This document shows, one piece after another, positions 1-10,781 of a stretch of DNA of 64,000 nt (position 1 is its first letter; each line of letters starts with the position of its first letter). The stretch lies in contig NDFF03000380.1 in NCBI GenBank assembly GCA_002150815.3, positions 1-64,000 on the forward strand, in the 5' to 3' direction. The notes under the pieces were generated by a model. It searched no databases. It saw only the letters and a list, made by a program, of their open reading frames with translations, and had not been told where the DNA came from. The DNA is from Grammothele lineata. Its lineage: Eukaryota > Basidiomycota > Agaricomycetes > Polyporales > Polyporaceae. Both the position numbers and the translations under genes were made by a program.

Positions 1-9
1 ACTCACGAG

Positions 10-195
10 ATGCTGGATCGAGCTGTACGCCGCCCTGTAGTAGTAGATAGGGCTCGTCAGGCGGGTGATGGAGGGGGATACCAGTCGGACTCGAGCTTGC
101 CATCACTGAGGTCAGTGAACAGTGACTCCGACGGGTCCGAGGATGGCTACATCGACGAGTCGGACGGCTCTGAGGATGAGTACGTACATGCGTAG
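10..195 (+). CDS. hypothetical protein, probable 3' end of a gene entering from the left
   Basis: The open frame runs from the window edge region to a TAG stop at 193-195. Its last 25 residues are an acidic Ser/Asp/Gly-rich repeat (SDSDGSEDG then ESDGSEDE). An ATG sits at position 10, but the frame is open upstream of it, so this is more likely the last exon of a gene that begins outside the window. I do not recognise the family. The acidic serine tail resembles the low-complexity tails of chromatin-associated or transposon proteins; that is only an analogy. Confidence 0.3.
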   Translation: MLDRAVRRPVVVDRARQAGDGGGYQSDSSLPSLRSVNSDSDGSEDGYIDESDGSEDEYVHA

Positions 196-434
196 CACAT
201 TACTTGAAGTGTAACGTATCTAGAAAGAACAAGAAATATGTGTTTTGTTTCCTAATTCAACCTATAATCCGCGGATCAAGCCGCGCGGCTCCGTATTTTC
301 GCCATACTTGGATCCAGAGCCGCGCATGAGCCGGGTCCGTCATGAGCCGGAGTCGCGGGTCCGGCTCGGCACAGCTCCGGCTCCGGGTTTCTGCGGGTGT
401 ATCCGCAGAGTGAGCCGGATCCGTGCTCGGCCTT
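196..434. other. non-coding GC-rich stretch with imperfect palindromic repeats
   Basis: No supported gene. Between about 268 and 430 the motifs gagccgggtccg, gagccggagtcg and ggtccggctcgg recur in both orientations, giving several possible hairpins. It could be a decayed element end or a promoter; nothing decides between them. Confidence 0.3.
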
Positions 435-743
435 ATGCAGCATGTCGCACGAGCCCTTGGTAGCCAGTATCGTACTCGGTCGTCCGTTAGTAGACCTGAT
501 GTACAGACCGGCAAGGCTCACTCACCCGCGACGAAAGCCAGGTCCAAAAAGAAATTGTCGAGGAAGAGCGTAAAGGAGTTGTGGGAGGAAAAGCAGCGGA
601 AGAAGAAAAGGGACGCACCGAGCACACCCGAGCAACAGTTCCTGCAAGCCTGGACTGTTTTCGAAGCGGAATGCCCGGAGACAGGCAAGATCCAGAAGCT
701 CGCGATCGAGCTTCCACCCATCGACATAGGCGACGGAAATTAG
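435..743 (+). CDS. small lysine-rich hypothetical protein
   Basis: This 102-aa ORF starts at ATG 435; an in-frame GTG at 423 is not a credible eukaryotic start. The middle third is strongly basic (KARSKKKLSRKS and KQRKKKRD), followed by a more ordinary C-terminus of about 40 residues containing FLQAWTVFEAECPETGKI. The basic segments would fit a nuclear or nucleic-acid-binding role, but I recognise no domain. It could be one exon of a larger gene including the neighbouring ORF at 883. Confidence 0.3.
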   Translation: MQHVARALGSQYRTRSSVSRPDVQTGKAHSPATKARSKKKLSRKSVKELWEEKQRKKKRDAPSTPEQQFLQAWTVFEAECPETGKIQKLAIELPPIDIGDGN

Positions 744-882
744 TAGTTGGATATTAGACTTAGCGCGAAAAATCCCCTCAGAAATCGAGTTCTCATTCCC
801 AGTAGTCGAATACACAGTCGTATCATTACTAGAGTACATACCCCCAATTAGACGTACTCTGCGTAAAGACCGATCACCGCCT

Positions 883-1308
883 ATGCTCCCACCATACCTA
901 CGAGACGTCGAGACTCGCGCCCGACTTGCTGCAATCGCGGGCACATTAGTCAAACCGCAGGACACAGTCCCATACGAGAAACGGGTACAACAGACCTACT
1001 GGGAATGTCTCAGCCAACGAGGACGAGAACGGGTAAGGGCAAGACTTACCGAGGACGCACGAAAACAACTTGACCGAGCAGCCGCGAAGAGGCGGGCTGC
1101 GCGGGAGCGGAAAGACTCGAATGCGCGCCGAGCGCAGCCACACAACAGCTCCCGGAAAAGGCCGGACATGCCACGGAAGTGGCCGGAGACAAGTTCAAGG
1201 CACCGCGACAAGCATAGGAGATCCCATAACAAGAGCACGGAGAGCCGACGGAATGCCAGCCAAGGACAAGCAGAGATGGAAGGGAGCAGAAGAAGTCAGC
1301 AGAAATGA
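883..1308 (+). CDS. hypothetical Arg/Lys-rich protein, possibly two-part
   Basis: This 141-aa ORF starts at ATG 883. The first roughly 60 residues look like real protein (leading MLPPYLRDVETRARLAAIAG, then YEKRVQQTYWECLSQRGRE). The remainder is low-complexity Arg/Ser/Lys sequence produced by purine-rich DNA. The change in character suggests that coding may end or splice near 1100. No domain recognised. Confidence 0.25.
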   Translation: MLPPYLRDVETRARLAAIAGTLVKPQDTVPYEKRVQQTYWECLSQRGRERVRARLTEDARKQLDRAAAKRRAARERKDSNARRAQPHNSSRKRPDMPRKWPETSSRHRDKHRRSHNKSTESRRNASQGQAEMEGSRRSQQK

Positions 1309-1914
1309 CACGAAGGACCACAAACGAACGGACATACAAGGAAGGATAGCCGAGCCCGAAGGCCCAGCTACGTCAGAGGGTGCCCGAAAACCGGCCCCCG
1401 AATCCCTGTAAGGTTGAGAAAACATACCAGTCAAAAGCGCGAGGCATACCACAAGATCAGCAGAAACGCAACAAGTAAACAAATGCGCGCACCAAGGTCT
1501 CCACAACAAGATAGCCACAGCTGTGTGGGCGCGCGCGAGATGATGTCAGAGGGGCACGGCCCGGAGGCCACGCGACACAAGGCCGCACCCAGAGGACAAG
1601 TCCGAGAAGCCACGAGGAGGGCGGGAGAAGTTAGCGAGAGGTAGTGGAGAAGAGGAGAAGACATGCACGAGGCATGGAGACATGAGGAGCGGCTGATGGA
1701 GATGCGACAAGCACACCCCGAGCACGTCGGACAAAACACGGGATCCCCGATTAGGAAAGGCTAAGTACGGGAACGACGCGCGAGATGAAACGGAGTACGA
1801 GGCACTAGCAAGATAAGCAGGGAGGTGAGCGAGCATAAAAGGCGAGCGGAAAAGCAGCGAGAAGAGGCCAGGACACTCGATCCCCGAGCCTCACCTCAAA
1901 ATCGACACCGCTCG
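1309..1914. other. purine-skewed region without a supported gene
   Basis: The plus strand is markedly rich in A and G, with many gaggag, aaggac and gcaagg words. ORFs occur in several frames because stop codons are rare in such DNA, and none has normal amino-acid composition. I see no RNA gene or element end. Confidence 0.4.
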
Positions 1915-3453
1915 ATGACTTCCCCGTCGACGTACACTCGCATCTACTCGTATGACCCTCCCGACGTACCACCAGCTTTCTCACCTACGACGCGAGCCAG
2001 CTCCATCATCGACTACATCTCGCGGTCGGCAAACTATGCGCAAGTCCACCGAGCCCCTGTCAACCAGCTCAGCTTTGCGTCAGCGTACACCATCTCCCCC
2101 ACCATCCGTTTCAACGCACCTTGGGACACCGACCTCTACGCCATGCCTTTCCTCCTCTCCCGAGTCACCATCAACAACCCCGTCCCGCACCAGCCCCCTC
2201 TCACCGGGGAAGGCCTTCTTTACTTTGCTCCCGACTATGCTCGACCGACTTCCCCCGCCGCGCAGTTCCCCGAAGGCCCGACAGACCAGCCTGGATGCGA
2301 TCTTGCACGGGCACCCGTCCTCCCCACCGATCCCGTTGCTCACTCGTATAGCTGCCGAGACGATACGCGACCCAACGAGCCTTCGACGACCGCCGATGTT
2401 CAGCGCCCTCTCGTTGGATCTGTCATCGCCCCCGGAGCCCCGCGACCTCCCACTCCCTACCCGTTCCTCCCGACGCGCGCAGTCCCCGCACGCCCCGTAC
2501 CCGTCGAGCCCGCTGCGGCAGATGATGCTCCCGCCGAGCCGCGCGCCATCTCCCCCGGTGAGTCCCGCGAGGCACTCCCTTCAATTAGCGAAGCACTGAG
2601 GATAGCATGCGAGCAGATGCGACAGTACACCGCAAACGCCCGCGCGATGAGGGAGTCGCTCGGGATTTCGCAGCCCATCCCGGAGTCAGTTTTCAGCCAC
2701 GGGTGGGCAACGCTGCCCAGCCCAACCGCTACATCGCCGCCGCCCTCGCCAATGCAGCAGCCATTACTGCCACTCACGCCGCCCTCGACGCCGGTCGTGC
2801 TGACCGAGGAGGAGGACGAGTTAGCGACCCCGCGCTCTTACAGTCCCATCGACTACGTCGCGTCAGGACGTTGGTCAGTGCAGGCACTCCCGCCGTCGCG
2901 GCTACCGAGCCTCGAGTACCCCGATCCCGTCCCCGACTTCTCCTCCCCGCCGAACCCCGACAGTCTGGTGCTCCCGAGCCCTGCCAGTACCCCTGCTGCA
3001 ACCCACTCGCCTCCGTCCGAGTCTCAGCCCCTCTCACGCCCGTCTCTCCCCCGACGAAACGCCACGCTGACGGTCACAACGCTCAGCTCGAGCTCCGGAA
3101 GCAGTACCCAGTCACGATACAACTTGCGCCCCCGACGCACGAAGCCACTGTCTCGCGCTACTCCATCCCCGCCTCCCAAGCCGCGATCGCGCAAGCTCCG
3201 ACGCAAGCCCACGCGCGCGCCGACGCCTGAGCGCAACGCGTCCGTACTCGCCCTCCAGCCGCTTGAGAGAACCGGACTCGCAGGACTGATGAGCGTGCCC
3301 GTCCGCAAGTGGACACGCTCCGAGAATAAGTTCGTACGCGGCATCGTGCGCTCCCTGCGCCGCGCAACGCGTAGTCGCGTCGGATGCGGAGAGGTCGCGC
3401 GCGATGACGGTCCGGACGCGTACCCCATGGAGATCGAGCCGGAGATGATTTAA
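1915..3453 (+). CDS. proline/serine-rich hypothetical protein
   Basis: The ORF encodes 512 aa from ATG 1915; an in-frame GTG at 1825 would add 30 residues but is not a likely start. Most of it is Pro/Ser/Thr/Arg low-complexity sequence with no predicted fold. A more helical stretch lies around residues 215-250 (SISEALRIACEQMRQYTANA). Near residue 405 is SRYNLRPRRTK, a YNLRPR-type basic motif often seen in retroelement proteins, followed by a basic C-terminal 100 residues. The length without a stop, and protein-like codon use relative to its flanks, suggest a genuine gene, possibly a gag-like ORF of an old retroelement. No zinc knuckle or protease is present, so that identity is open. Confidence 0.45.
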   Translation: MTSPSTYTRIYSYDPPDVPPAFSPTTRASSIIDYISRSANYAQVHRAPVNQLSFASAYTISPTIRFNAPWDTDLYAMPFLLSRVTINNPVPHQPPLTGEGLLYFAPDYARPTSPAAQFPEGPTDQPGCDLARAPVLPTDPVAHSYSCRDDTRPNEPSTTADVQRPLVGSVIAPGAPRPPTPYPFLPTRAVPARPVPVEPAAADDAPAEPRAISPGESREALPSISEALRIACEQMRQYTANARAMRESLGISQPIPESVFSHGWATLPSPTATSPPPSPMQQPLLPLTPPSTPVVLTEEEDELATPRSYSPIDYVASGRWSVQALPPSRLPSLEYPDPVPDFSSPPNPDSLVLPSPASTPAATHSPPSESQPLSRPSLPRRNATLTVTTLSSSSGSSTQSRYNLRPRRTKPLSRATPSPPPKPRSRKLRRKPTRAPTPERNASVLALQPLERTGLAGLMSVPVRKWTRSENKFVRGIVRSLRRATRSRVGCGEVARDDGPDAYPMEIEPEMI

Positions 3454-4450
3454 GGCACACGCGGGCACTCGCCCAGCGTCCGCAAAAGTGTCCGTAAAGG
3501 ACAGCCGTACGTTTCTTATGACCCCGTTCCTCCATATGTCCCCCCCACTATGCCCATGACTCGTTCCCCTATGCGCTCCCCTCGTCTCTGACTCGTATAC
3601 TGAAAACTCTGAAAACCCTTCGTATAGTCCCCGTTCCGACTCGCTCCTCTTCGAAAAACTTATAAAAACCCCCTCCTTATGTACGCCACGCCTCTCGTAT
3701 ATGCAGAAAACCCCAGTACGCGTCCCTGCTCCTGTATGATACGTCCCCGTCGAAAACGGACCACGCAGCGGTCCCACCCCGTCGTCCTCGTAGTGTACAT
3801 ATTACGAGTACCTCTCAATGTACAACATGTTGACCTTACCCCCAAGAACGCGTCTTAAGTAGCCAACGACGTCATCGAGCCTAGGATAGGTGTTCAGGGA
3901 GGAGCGCTCCCTGACACACAACTAACGTAGACACGAGATCACGCTAACAACTTAGGAACGAAGCCCAAGGAGGAAAAGCAGGAAGGCGAGCGAAAGCGTC
4001 GCATCCCTGCAGAAGAGATCTGCAAGGACAAGGCGCAAACGCTGCCTCTAGGACAGGAATAAGGACGCAAAAGTCGGCGCACGACGCGCTGCACGGAACT
4101 CGGCATGAGCACGAACGGCCCACGACGGGCTCACGGACAGCGCGGCGACTCGCAGCTTCGGTACGGATGCACGATAGGAATGGAGGGCACGAAGCCCTCC
4201 CATGAATGAATAAAGGGACTCAAAATGATGAACGTACCTGAAGAACGAGCACGCCGCGGCCCACACCGACGACGCACCCGTATCCTCCTTCTCCTCGCAG
4301 CTAGCTCTTGCAGCACGGGCGCGAAAGCATCCGCTAACGCACGCGCGGAGGACGCGTCTCTTGGACGGACAGCGCGCGGGCACTGCGATATCTTCCGGGT
4401 AAGACCAGAGGTCGCGCAGCGGCAATGGTCTTGACGATGGCCGGGGAGCC
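3454..4450. other. intergenic region with a possible TATA promoter
   Basis: No supported gene. A TATA-like sequence (tataaaaac) at 3661-3669 lies in a C/T-rich context, downstream of a run of repeated ccc and cgtat words. It may be the core promoter of an LTR or of a downstream unit. From about 3950 the plus strand becomes purine-skewed again. Confidence 0.3.
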
Positions 4451-5329
4451 ATGCGGCAGGCTAAGGGAAACCTAGATCAACAGACAGAGGTAAGTACACG
4501 GGCAGAAGACACGCAAGAACGAAAAGGAGATGCGTACCTGCAAGAAGGGCGCGAGCACGGCAGTCGCGCTTCGACACGCCAGGCTCCCGGAGACGGACAC
4601 GACGGACGCAATGGGCGGACGGACATAAGCGAAGATAGAGGGCGACGAGAGCGAGCGCGAGCACGAGGGCGGAAAGCAAGAACACGAGGAGGAGACAAGC
4701 AGAGGGAGAAGCGAGGGAGGGAGAGACGGCGAGCAAGGACGGACAGGGGGACGGACGCGCAAGGGTCCCCGAGGAGGCGCCGCACGCTCGGGCCACCGAA
4801 GCGAGGCGCGCCACGCGGCCCGACTGCACCGCAAGCGCCTGGAGGACCCACGAGCCGAGACGCGCCCCGAAGAGCACGGAGTACGACCTCCGCGGATGCA
4901 CAGCAGCGTCTCCCGCAAGACACGGCCCGGATTGGCCACGTGGGCCAGCCACGCGACGACGAGACGCGCGACGCGACTGGAACGCACAGCATGATGGACG
5001 CGCGATGCCCGGTACGCCCGATACGCCCGGTACGCCCGAGACGAACGCGCGCGCGCGCGAGAACGAGCGCTTCGCAGCGCGACCACGACGAGAGTGTCAG
5101 CGCTTTGCATGCCTCCGCCACGAGGCACGGTGCCCCACCCACTCCAGCCTCGGGCCCCACAAGAAATCAAATACTAAGCTATACGCTGAGTGAGCGGCCC
5201 CACAAAGGACGACAAAGCAAGACTCACAGCCACCTAAGGACAGCATATAAGGGAAGACTTACCTGGCTACAAGCCCCCATACAAGAAGATGAAGGACAAC
5301 AAGGCAGAGAAGATCCTGCAGAAGATTGA
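4451..5329 (+). CDS. arginine-rich low-complexity ORF, doubtful gene
   Basis: This 292-aa ORF from ATG 4451 is dominated by Arg, Asp, Gly and Ala, with long Arg-rich runs at residues 60-130. The open frame is largely explained by the GA-rich plus strand, and the opposite strand is also open in more than one frame here. The last 50 residues look slightly more protein-like. I list it as the longest reading frame in the segment, not as a confident gene. Confidence 0.15.
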   Translation: MRQAKGNLDQQTEVSTRAEDTQERKGDAYLQEGREHGSRASTRQAPGDGHDGRNGRTDISEDRGRRERARARGRKARTRGGDKQREKRGRERRRARTDRGTDAQGSPRRRRTLGPPKRGAPRGPTAPQAPGGPTSRDAPRRARSTTSADAQQRLPQDTARIGHVGQPRDDETRDATGTHSMMDARCPVRPIRPVRPRRTRARARTSASQRDHDESVSALHASATRHGAPPTPASGPTRNQILSYTLSERPHKGRQSKTHSHLRTAYKGRLTWLQAPIQEDEGQQGREDPAED

Positions 5330-5498
5330 GTGGGAGGATGAGAAGCGACGGAAGAGAGTGGTGGCAATCCTTCAGCGGAAGGAGAAGAAGAAGCCACAGA
5401 CGCGGCGAGCAGTGATGGAAAACTTAGCACGGAGGATGAAGAATGAGATGAATGCGAAGCGACGCGAGCAGCGGCGGAGGATGTTCGGCCCGCGATGA
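5289..5498 (+). CDS. small basic coiled-coil-like protein
   Basis: The 69-aa ORF from ATG 5289 encodes a highly charged, helix-prone sequence (EKILQKIEWEDEKRRKRVV, then RKEKKKPQTRRAVMENLARR) without Pro or Cys-rich parts. It reads like the end of a longer basic helical protein. It partly overlaps the doubtful 4451-5329 ORF in another frame and is the better coding candidate of the two. No family recognised. Confidence 0.25.
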   Translation: MKDNKAEKILQKIEWEDEKRRKRVVAILQRKEKKKPQTRRAVMENLARRMKNEMNAKRREQRRRMFGPR

Positions 5499-5887
5499 GC
5501 CTGTGCAGGCATACCACCCCATAGTCCGCATCATATGACTGTGGGGCGGGATGTTCCAAGTACTGTGACGATGTTCCTGTCGTCGCAGTCATCCATCGCA
5601 ATGACGCACACGAAGGAACGACCATGCACATGGCAGAACCAAAAACGCGCCCGACAGTGCGGAAGACAGCTGCGACAACAGGAGCACGGGACAGTAGAGA
5701 CATCAGGAGGAAAAGAGGAGGGAATAGGGAAAGAGACACACACAGACATCCGGTTTATATCCCTATACGACCTGTCCTCGCTATGACGTTAAACTGGCCA
5801 ACCCCGTGTCGTGTGCGACGTAAAAGTGTCTCGCCTGCCCCCTCGCCTATCTCGGCTCTTCCAAGCGACCACACCCCCAAACCCACG

Positions 5888-6082
5888 ATGTCTACTACCC
5901 AGTCTTCTGTGATCCACGCATCTGGCATGCGTTTGCATCATGTGCCCCTGCCCAGGGACCCGGGCCTAGAAACTGAAAAATCCTACAACCTCTTCCTTGG
6001 ATCAAAGCACCGAATCTTTGAATCAATATTTCCGGATGAGGAAACACTTGATGAGCCCCTCATATATGTCTTCCGCTACAAA
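5888..6082 (+). pseudogene. Ty3/gypsy pol (Gypsy-2), N-terminal fragment left of the KDZ1 insertion
   Basis: The frame from ATG 5888 encodes 65 residues (…FPDEETLDEPLIYVFRYK) and is abruptly replaced at 6083 by the KDZ1 terminal repeat. The final TYR-LYS codons lie in the 8-bp target duplication GCTACAAA (6075-6082). The same eight bases resume the frame at 15971, where the sequence reads YKPVHEQVKPVGG, a segment that normally stands just upstream of reverse transcriptase in this basidiomycete family. The two fragments are therefore one gene split by insertion. I find no gag, zinc knuckle or protease of this element upstream; it may be 5'-truncated or carry those on a separate unit. Confidence 0.75.
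6075..6082. repeat. left target-site duplication of KDZ1 (GCTACAAA)
   Basis: The eight bases GCTACAAA immediately precede the left inverted repeat and are repeated exactly at 15971-15978 after the right one. An 8-bp duplication is the known signature of Zisupton-type KDZ transposons (hAT elements share this length). Confidence 0.93.
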
Positions 6083-6427
6083 CACCTGATCCTCACGATC
6101 ACTTGGTTACCAAAGCCTGATGAACCCCTGGGGGGTTGCCAAATCCGTAAAACCTGCAAAGTGCGTATCCCCCACCCTCCCAGCTGAACTACGGATATCT
6201 CAAATAAACCTCTGGAGGGAAGGATACCTCCTCCCCTATATTGGGGGTGTCCCCTCGTGCGCAAGTCCCCCCCCGGCATCTCCCGGGAGGCAGCGCCGCT
6301 ATGTCATCATACCACGCGCCGCCCGCCGGCGCTCCCATCTCCCGCCCGGCACGCTCGGCAACCCGCCCCCGCCTCCCGCTCCCGCCGCCGGAGACCCCGC
6401 CGCCGCCGTGTCCGACGACGAGCACGC
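6083..6427 (+). repeat. KDZ1 left terminal inverted repeat
   Basis: 345 bp beginning CACCTGATCC. It is the reverse complement of 15626-15970 with no mismatch found. The inner 150 bp is very GC-rich with ccgccg words; the outer 200 bp is of ordinary composition. Open frames inside (for example proline-rich ones) occur in mirror image in the right arm and are by-products. Confidence 0.95.
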
Positions 6428-7305
6428 TCCCCCGCTGTTCCTGCCTTCCCCCCGGTCCATTTTTCTCCGTTCTTTTTTTAAACCTCATGTATTAGTATCT
6501 TGCTACACGATAGACACAACGCCGGTGCCGCCCGACTTGTTCCCCAAGCCTCCGGCCTGTACCCTGTAAAGGGGAGGGCGGGATTTGTTATGTAAGCGCG
6601 GCCGACCAGCTCAATGGCGCGATCAGAGGGACAGGCACGAGCGCCGTCGGCACGAGCGCACGACGGCAAGGCACAGGTCCCTAAGATCAAAATACATAGT
6701 ACTACTTCATCCCAGTAGCCCCTCCAGTGACACAACTTCGCGGCCTTGAAGGCAACTACTATGGTTGTAACTGGCGCACGTAAGGAGCGAGAGGGACGAA
6801 GAGAGCGGGAGGGAAGTCGCCTGGGGAGCGGGGAGGGCAGGGGCGGGGGCACGGCAGGAGCACTGCGGGCGGCTGCAAGGCGCGGAACGCGAAGTTCGGC
6901 AAAGGCACATCATACGCCACCGCGTGGTAGCATGATATCGCCCAGCCTACGCATCCGCGCTCGCAACTCCCCAAGCTGCGCAGGTCGTGCTACTGGTAGT
7001 ACTACGCTCGCGTGTTGAGGACATGGGGTGTATAGTGCTGCAGTGTGTGCTATAGCAGCTCAATAGGCGTAGTAGGAGGCGGGGGACGAGAGCGTTTGGC
7101 GGAAGGTGATCATATATCATTACCCAGGCACACTCAGTAGGGCGATCGGAGATGCCGCGAGATTGCATCGTGGCTTCAATGCTGCAACGCGGCAACGGGT
7201 ATTCAGATAACAGGATTATTAGCAAAAGCAAGACTATCATATACGCTCGAGAGGAGCTACTGTAGCCTATGTATCTCCGCTCCTCCCACCCTAGCTGTAT
7301 ATACA
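6428..7305. promoter_or_regulatory. KDZ1 left subterminal and transposase promoter region
   Basis: 878 bp between the left inverted repeat and the transposase ATG, with no supported ORF. A TATA-like run (gtatataca) ends directly at the start codon at 7296-7305, unusually close, so the true core promoter may lie further upstream. An AG-rich tract at 6780-6850 could provide transposase binding sites; that is inference. Confidence 0.45.
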
Positions 7306-10300
7306 ATGCCGCAGGCAAAGACGACTCGCGGGGGAAAGGCTTCGGTGAGGACGCACGTGAACGTAGCGGGGCCGTCGCATCATCCGCTCCCAGGAACCGG
7401 TGGAATGTACAGCACGACGACTATCACCAAAAGAAAGTTGGGCGTCAGGGAGCTCGCCAAAGAGAATGAGGAAGCTAAGCGACGGCGACAGGGTCTTCTC
7501 TCCGGTGAGTGAGAACTCTGACAATCACCTGATCGGACAAGGGAAGATGACATCATGTGTACTCAGGCCTGGATGCGCCCGACCGATCAGCGCTTGCGGA
7601 CGTGTTCGGAGAGCAAGCAATAACATTCGGAGAGGCGAGTATAGATGACAGCCCGAGCCATGACGACATTGTTCAAGATCTCGCGGGAGGGGACGAAGAT
7701 GAGGATGAAGACTGGGAGGACGATCCAAACGTCACTGCGATCTCCGAGGCATTACGTGACATCATGGATGCTCGGTGCGCACGGCCCGCGCGCTCATCAT
7801 CTTGATATCCGGCTTACACGGCCTTTCAGTGGTGCCACGCGCCTGTACCGAGATCAGCGTACCTGGCAAGACCGGCTACGGAACATGGAGGATAACTGGC
7901 GTCCGATCATGCCGGTGCTAACGAAGTCGTACCTTCACTGGCGGTCCGCGTCTGCAGCAACTTCACGTCAGGCGGGGGAGGGCGAATCGCAGTCGACTGA
8001 ACAGCCTAGGGACGTCCCTGAGACTCCCCGAACGGAACAATTCAACTCAATCGATTTCTATACCCTCCGGCCGACTGTGCAAGTAGCGATTCCGGAGCAT
8101 CAGTTAACGGTCGAGGCCCTCGCGCTAGCCGGGTACCTTGCCGCAACTCCGATCAATCCGTCAATTGTCGTCTCCTTCGAAACCTTAGAGCTCCTCCGCT
8201 GTCTTCGTTTATTCAAGGCCTCGTTCAGCACGGAGGCGTTTACAAAGCTCCTCTGCTACAAGTATTATGTGAGTACATCATAGAATTGCCTCGTGACGTA
8301 TGTTAAGTTCTATTATATGACAGATTCCGTATAAACGGCATTACCGCACGGCGATCGCGGACGCATTCGATATCTATATCGAGATCCGTAAGCGTCTCGA
8401 TCAGCAAGTGATGGCACTCCTCGGACGGGACGAGCCAGATTGGCGGGCGCGGAACGGTTGTCCGGCGTGCGCATACGAAGTGAGATCGACGTACCTCTAA
8501 ACCTAATGTCCTGGAGCTGATCCGCGCCACCCACAGCTTGAAGGAGAGGGCCCGCGCGAGTGGGACCGCATGATCGTGATGGACGGGAACAACTCCCTGA
8601 AGCGCCTGGCTCCCCGCGCATCTCGGAATGCGGCGGACCTTCGGGTGTTCGACAGCGACTACTTCCTCCCGCGCGACTTCGTCGAGAAGTTTGCAAACGA
8701 AGTGAAGGCGCGCCCTCCGCAGCCCAAGTCGCGGGCTCCTGCTGGTGGCAGTAGCGAGAGCGAAGACGAAGACTTACCCCTCAAGCCTGCGGTGCCCAAC
8801 GGCGATGATCCAGAGGGGGATCCCACGGATGGCCACACGGAAGCCAACCCTTGCGCGACGAACTGGAAAGCCGCGGCCGCTGACGATCAGAAGCGCATGT
8901 GGGGCGCTTTCGAAGAGACGGGGATCTTCGCGGCCGCGTGCCGTCACGGGCTGATCTTGTGGCTGATCGACATGGTGCGGAGCGGGGAGAAGTAAGGCAC
9001 CATCATTTCCCCGCAGGCCGAGCACTTACGCGACTTCCAGGGCAAAGTACGGCCTATCCGTGGTCGCCAAGATTCTGGATACGCTGGGTGGCAAGAACAT
9101 GGAGGGGTACGACATCGGATGTGTTTTCGAGGAGACTGTCAAGAGAAGTAGTCTCGGGGAGCGGTTCCTAGCAAGCGGATCGCGCTTCTGCGTGAACGCC
9201 TTCCACGGCTATTCACATTCTTACAATTGTCAGGTCCACCATCACCCGAACGTCATCGTGGGTGTCGGCCTCGAGGACTTCGAAACCCTCGAACGCATCT
9301 TCAGCGGATCAAACTTCTTGGCGCCCATCACGCGCTACGCGTCGGCCTACCGCCGGCATGCGCTCATCCACCTGTATTTTCAGCACGCTGATCATGAGAA
9401 GTACAGTAACATCGGGTGCATGATCTATAACAATCACACCCAGGCAATGGACGAGATGTCGAAGCTCGAGAAGACGCTCGAGAAGGCCTACGCGGAGCTT
9501 AACATCACTGAGGAAGACCTCAAGAAGTACTGCGAGGAAGAGCAGCAGTTCTTCAACACTCTCAGCGATCAGGAGAGTGACGACAATCGTCACGCTGTAG
9601 CGTATGTAGAGGCGCTACAAGCGCTGCAGAGCGCAAAGTAAGTGTTCATTATTATGCGCGCGAACCTATCATTGCTGAGGGCATGCCTACGGACCGGTAG
9701 AACGGAGCTCCGTGAAAAGACCGGTCAATTCGCCGCCCGCGCGCCCCTCGATCCAGATACCGGTGACGTCACCCTCGGGTTCCTGCCGCCAACTACCGGG
9801 CCGACCGAGTACAACTCCGATCTCTCGGTCACTCGCAAACTTGAACGTCGGGTCCGGTATCTACGCGAGCGGATCGATCAATTGACCGAGGAGGTCCTCA
9901 TTATGGAGGAACGCTACGGAAACCAGCGCTGGCAGCCTTCAGATGCGCGTTACAAGGAGACCGTAGAGTATATCGCGCAGCGCCGGTACCATAAGGTTCT
10001 CCGGAAGCTGCAGCGTCTCGTCATCCTGCGCATATTCGAATTGCACAGGTTGAACCTAGCACAGACAGGTGAGTCCTGCTACCACAATAAGATCAAAATA
10101 TCTTTATTAACCGGGCGTCATCTTACAGGCTACAAAATGCGTACAGCTATCGCGAAGAACCTTCAAAGGCGCTGCAAGGCAATCCGCTCGGCCGTCAAAG
10201 AATACAACCGGGTGGCGGCGGCGATGACGCCGCCCCAACCGCCCGTCAGTTGGAAGAAGGTTTCCCATTTCTCGTTCCTGGAACAATTCTCCCATCTGCT

Positions 10301-10781
10301 AGATAACCGACAGGAACTCCGGGAAAAGCCGTGGTCGCGCCCCGAGATCCGGGAGGCCATGCGGCTGTATCGCCGCTTGCAGCGTACACGCGAAGAGATC
10401 GGGACCGCAGCACGCGAGATCCGCCGCGTACACACCTCCATCCGGGACGAGGAGATCTTGTTTCGAAAGACTCTGACCACAGCGCGGGGCGAGGGGAACC
10501 CGCTTTATCCATACCTACTCGACCACTGCCGCATCCGTAGAACTGCCAATGCGCGCAACATGGCGTACGTGCAACACCTCTACGGCGCCGAAGGATACAC
10601 CGGCGAGAAGACCCCGGGCCGCCGGCTAGGCGCTGCCCCCATCCAAACCGAAGATGTTGCGATCGAGGGCGAACCTACTCTTGTCGACGACGTTGCGGAT
10701 GATGAAGACATTGGAGAACAGGATGATGTGAATGCGGAGGTTACTGGAGTGTTAGACTACTTAGCGGCACTGACAATGTAA
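7306..10781 (+). CDS. KDZ transposase, CxC1-type, intact (KDZ1)
   Basis: Eight exons give 1,031 aa: 7306-7504, 7567-7774, 7830-8268, 8324-8479, 8537-8991, 9041-9637, 9680-10068, 10129-10781; all introns are 42-62 nt GT-AG and the frame is continuous. The protein should cut and join the element ends in the nucleus with an RNase H-like fold. Family motifs in order: GYLAATP and LLCYKYY in the N-terminal associated domain, CPACAYELEGE (about 328-338), MDGNNSLKRL (about 349), CRHG (about 469), YDIGC (about 509), AFHGYSH (about 540), GLEDFETLERIFS, and a C-terminal segment beginning GYKMRTAIAKNLQRRCKAIR. These match the CxC1 group, not CxC2. The first 100 residues are basic, then acidic. The C-terminus is acidic. 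No break is seen, so it may be active. Confidence 0.92.

Noticed and set aside
6120..6569. Proline-rich ORFs at 6120-6569 and, mirrored, 15607-15933
   Set aside because: They fall in the KDZ1 inverted repeats and appear in opposite orientation in both arms; composition is explained by GC-rich repeat DNA.
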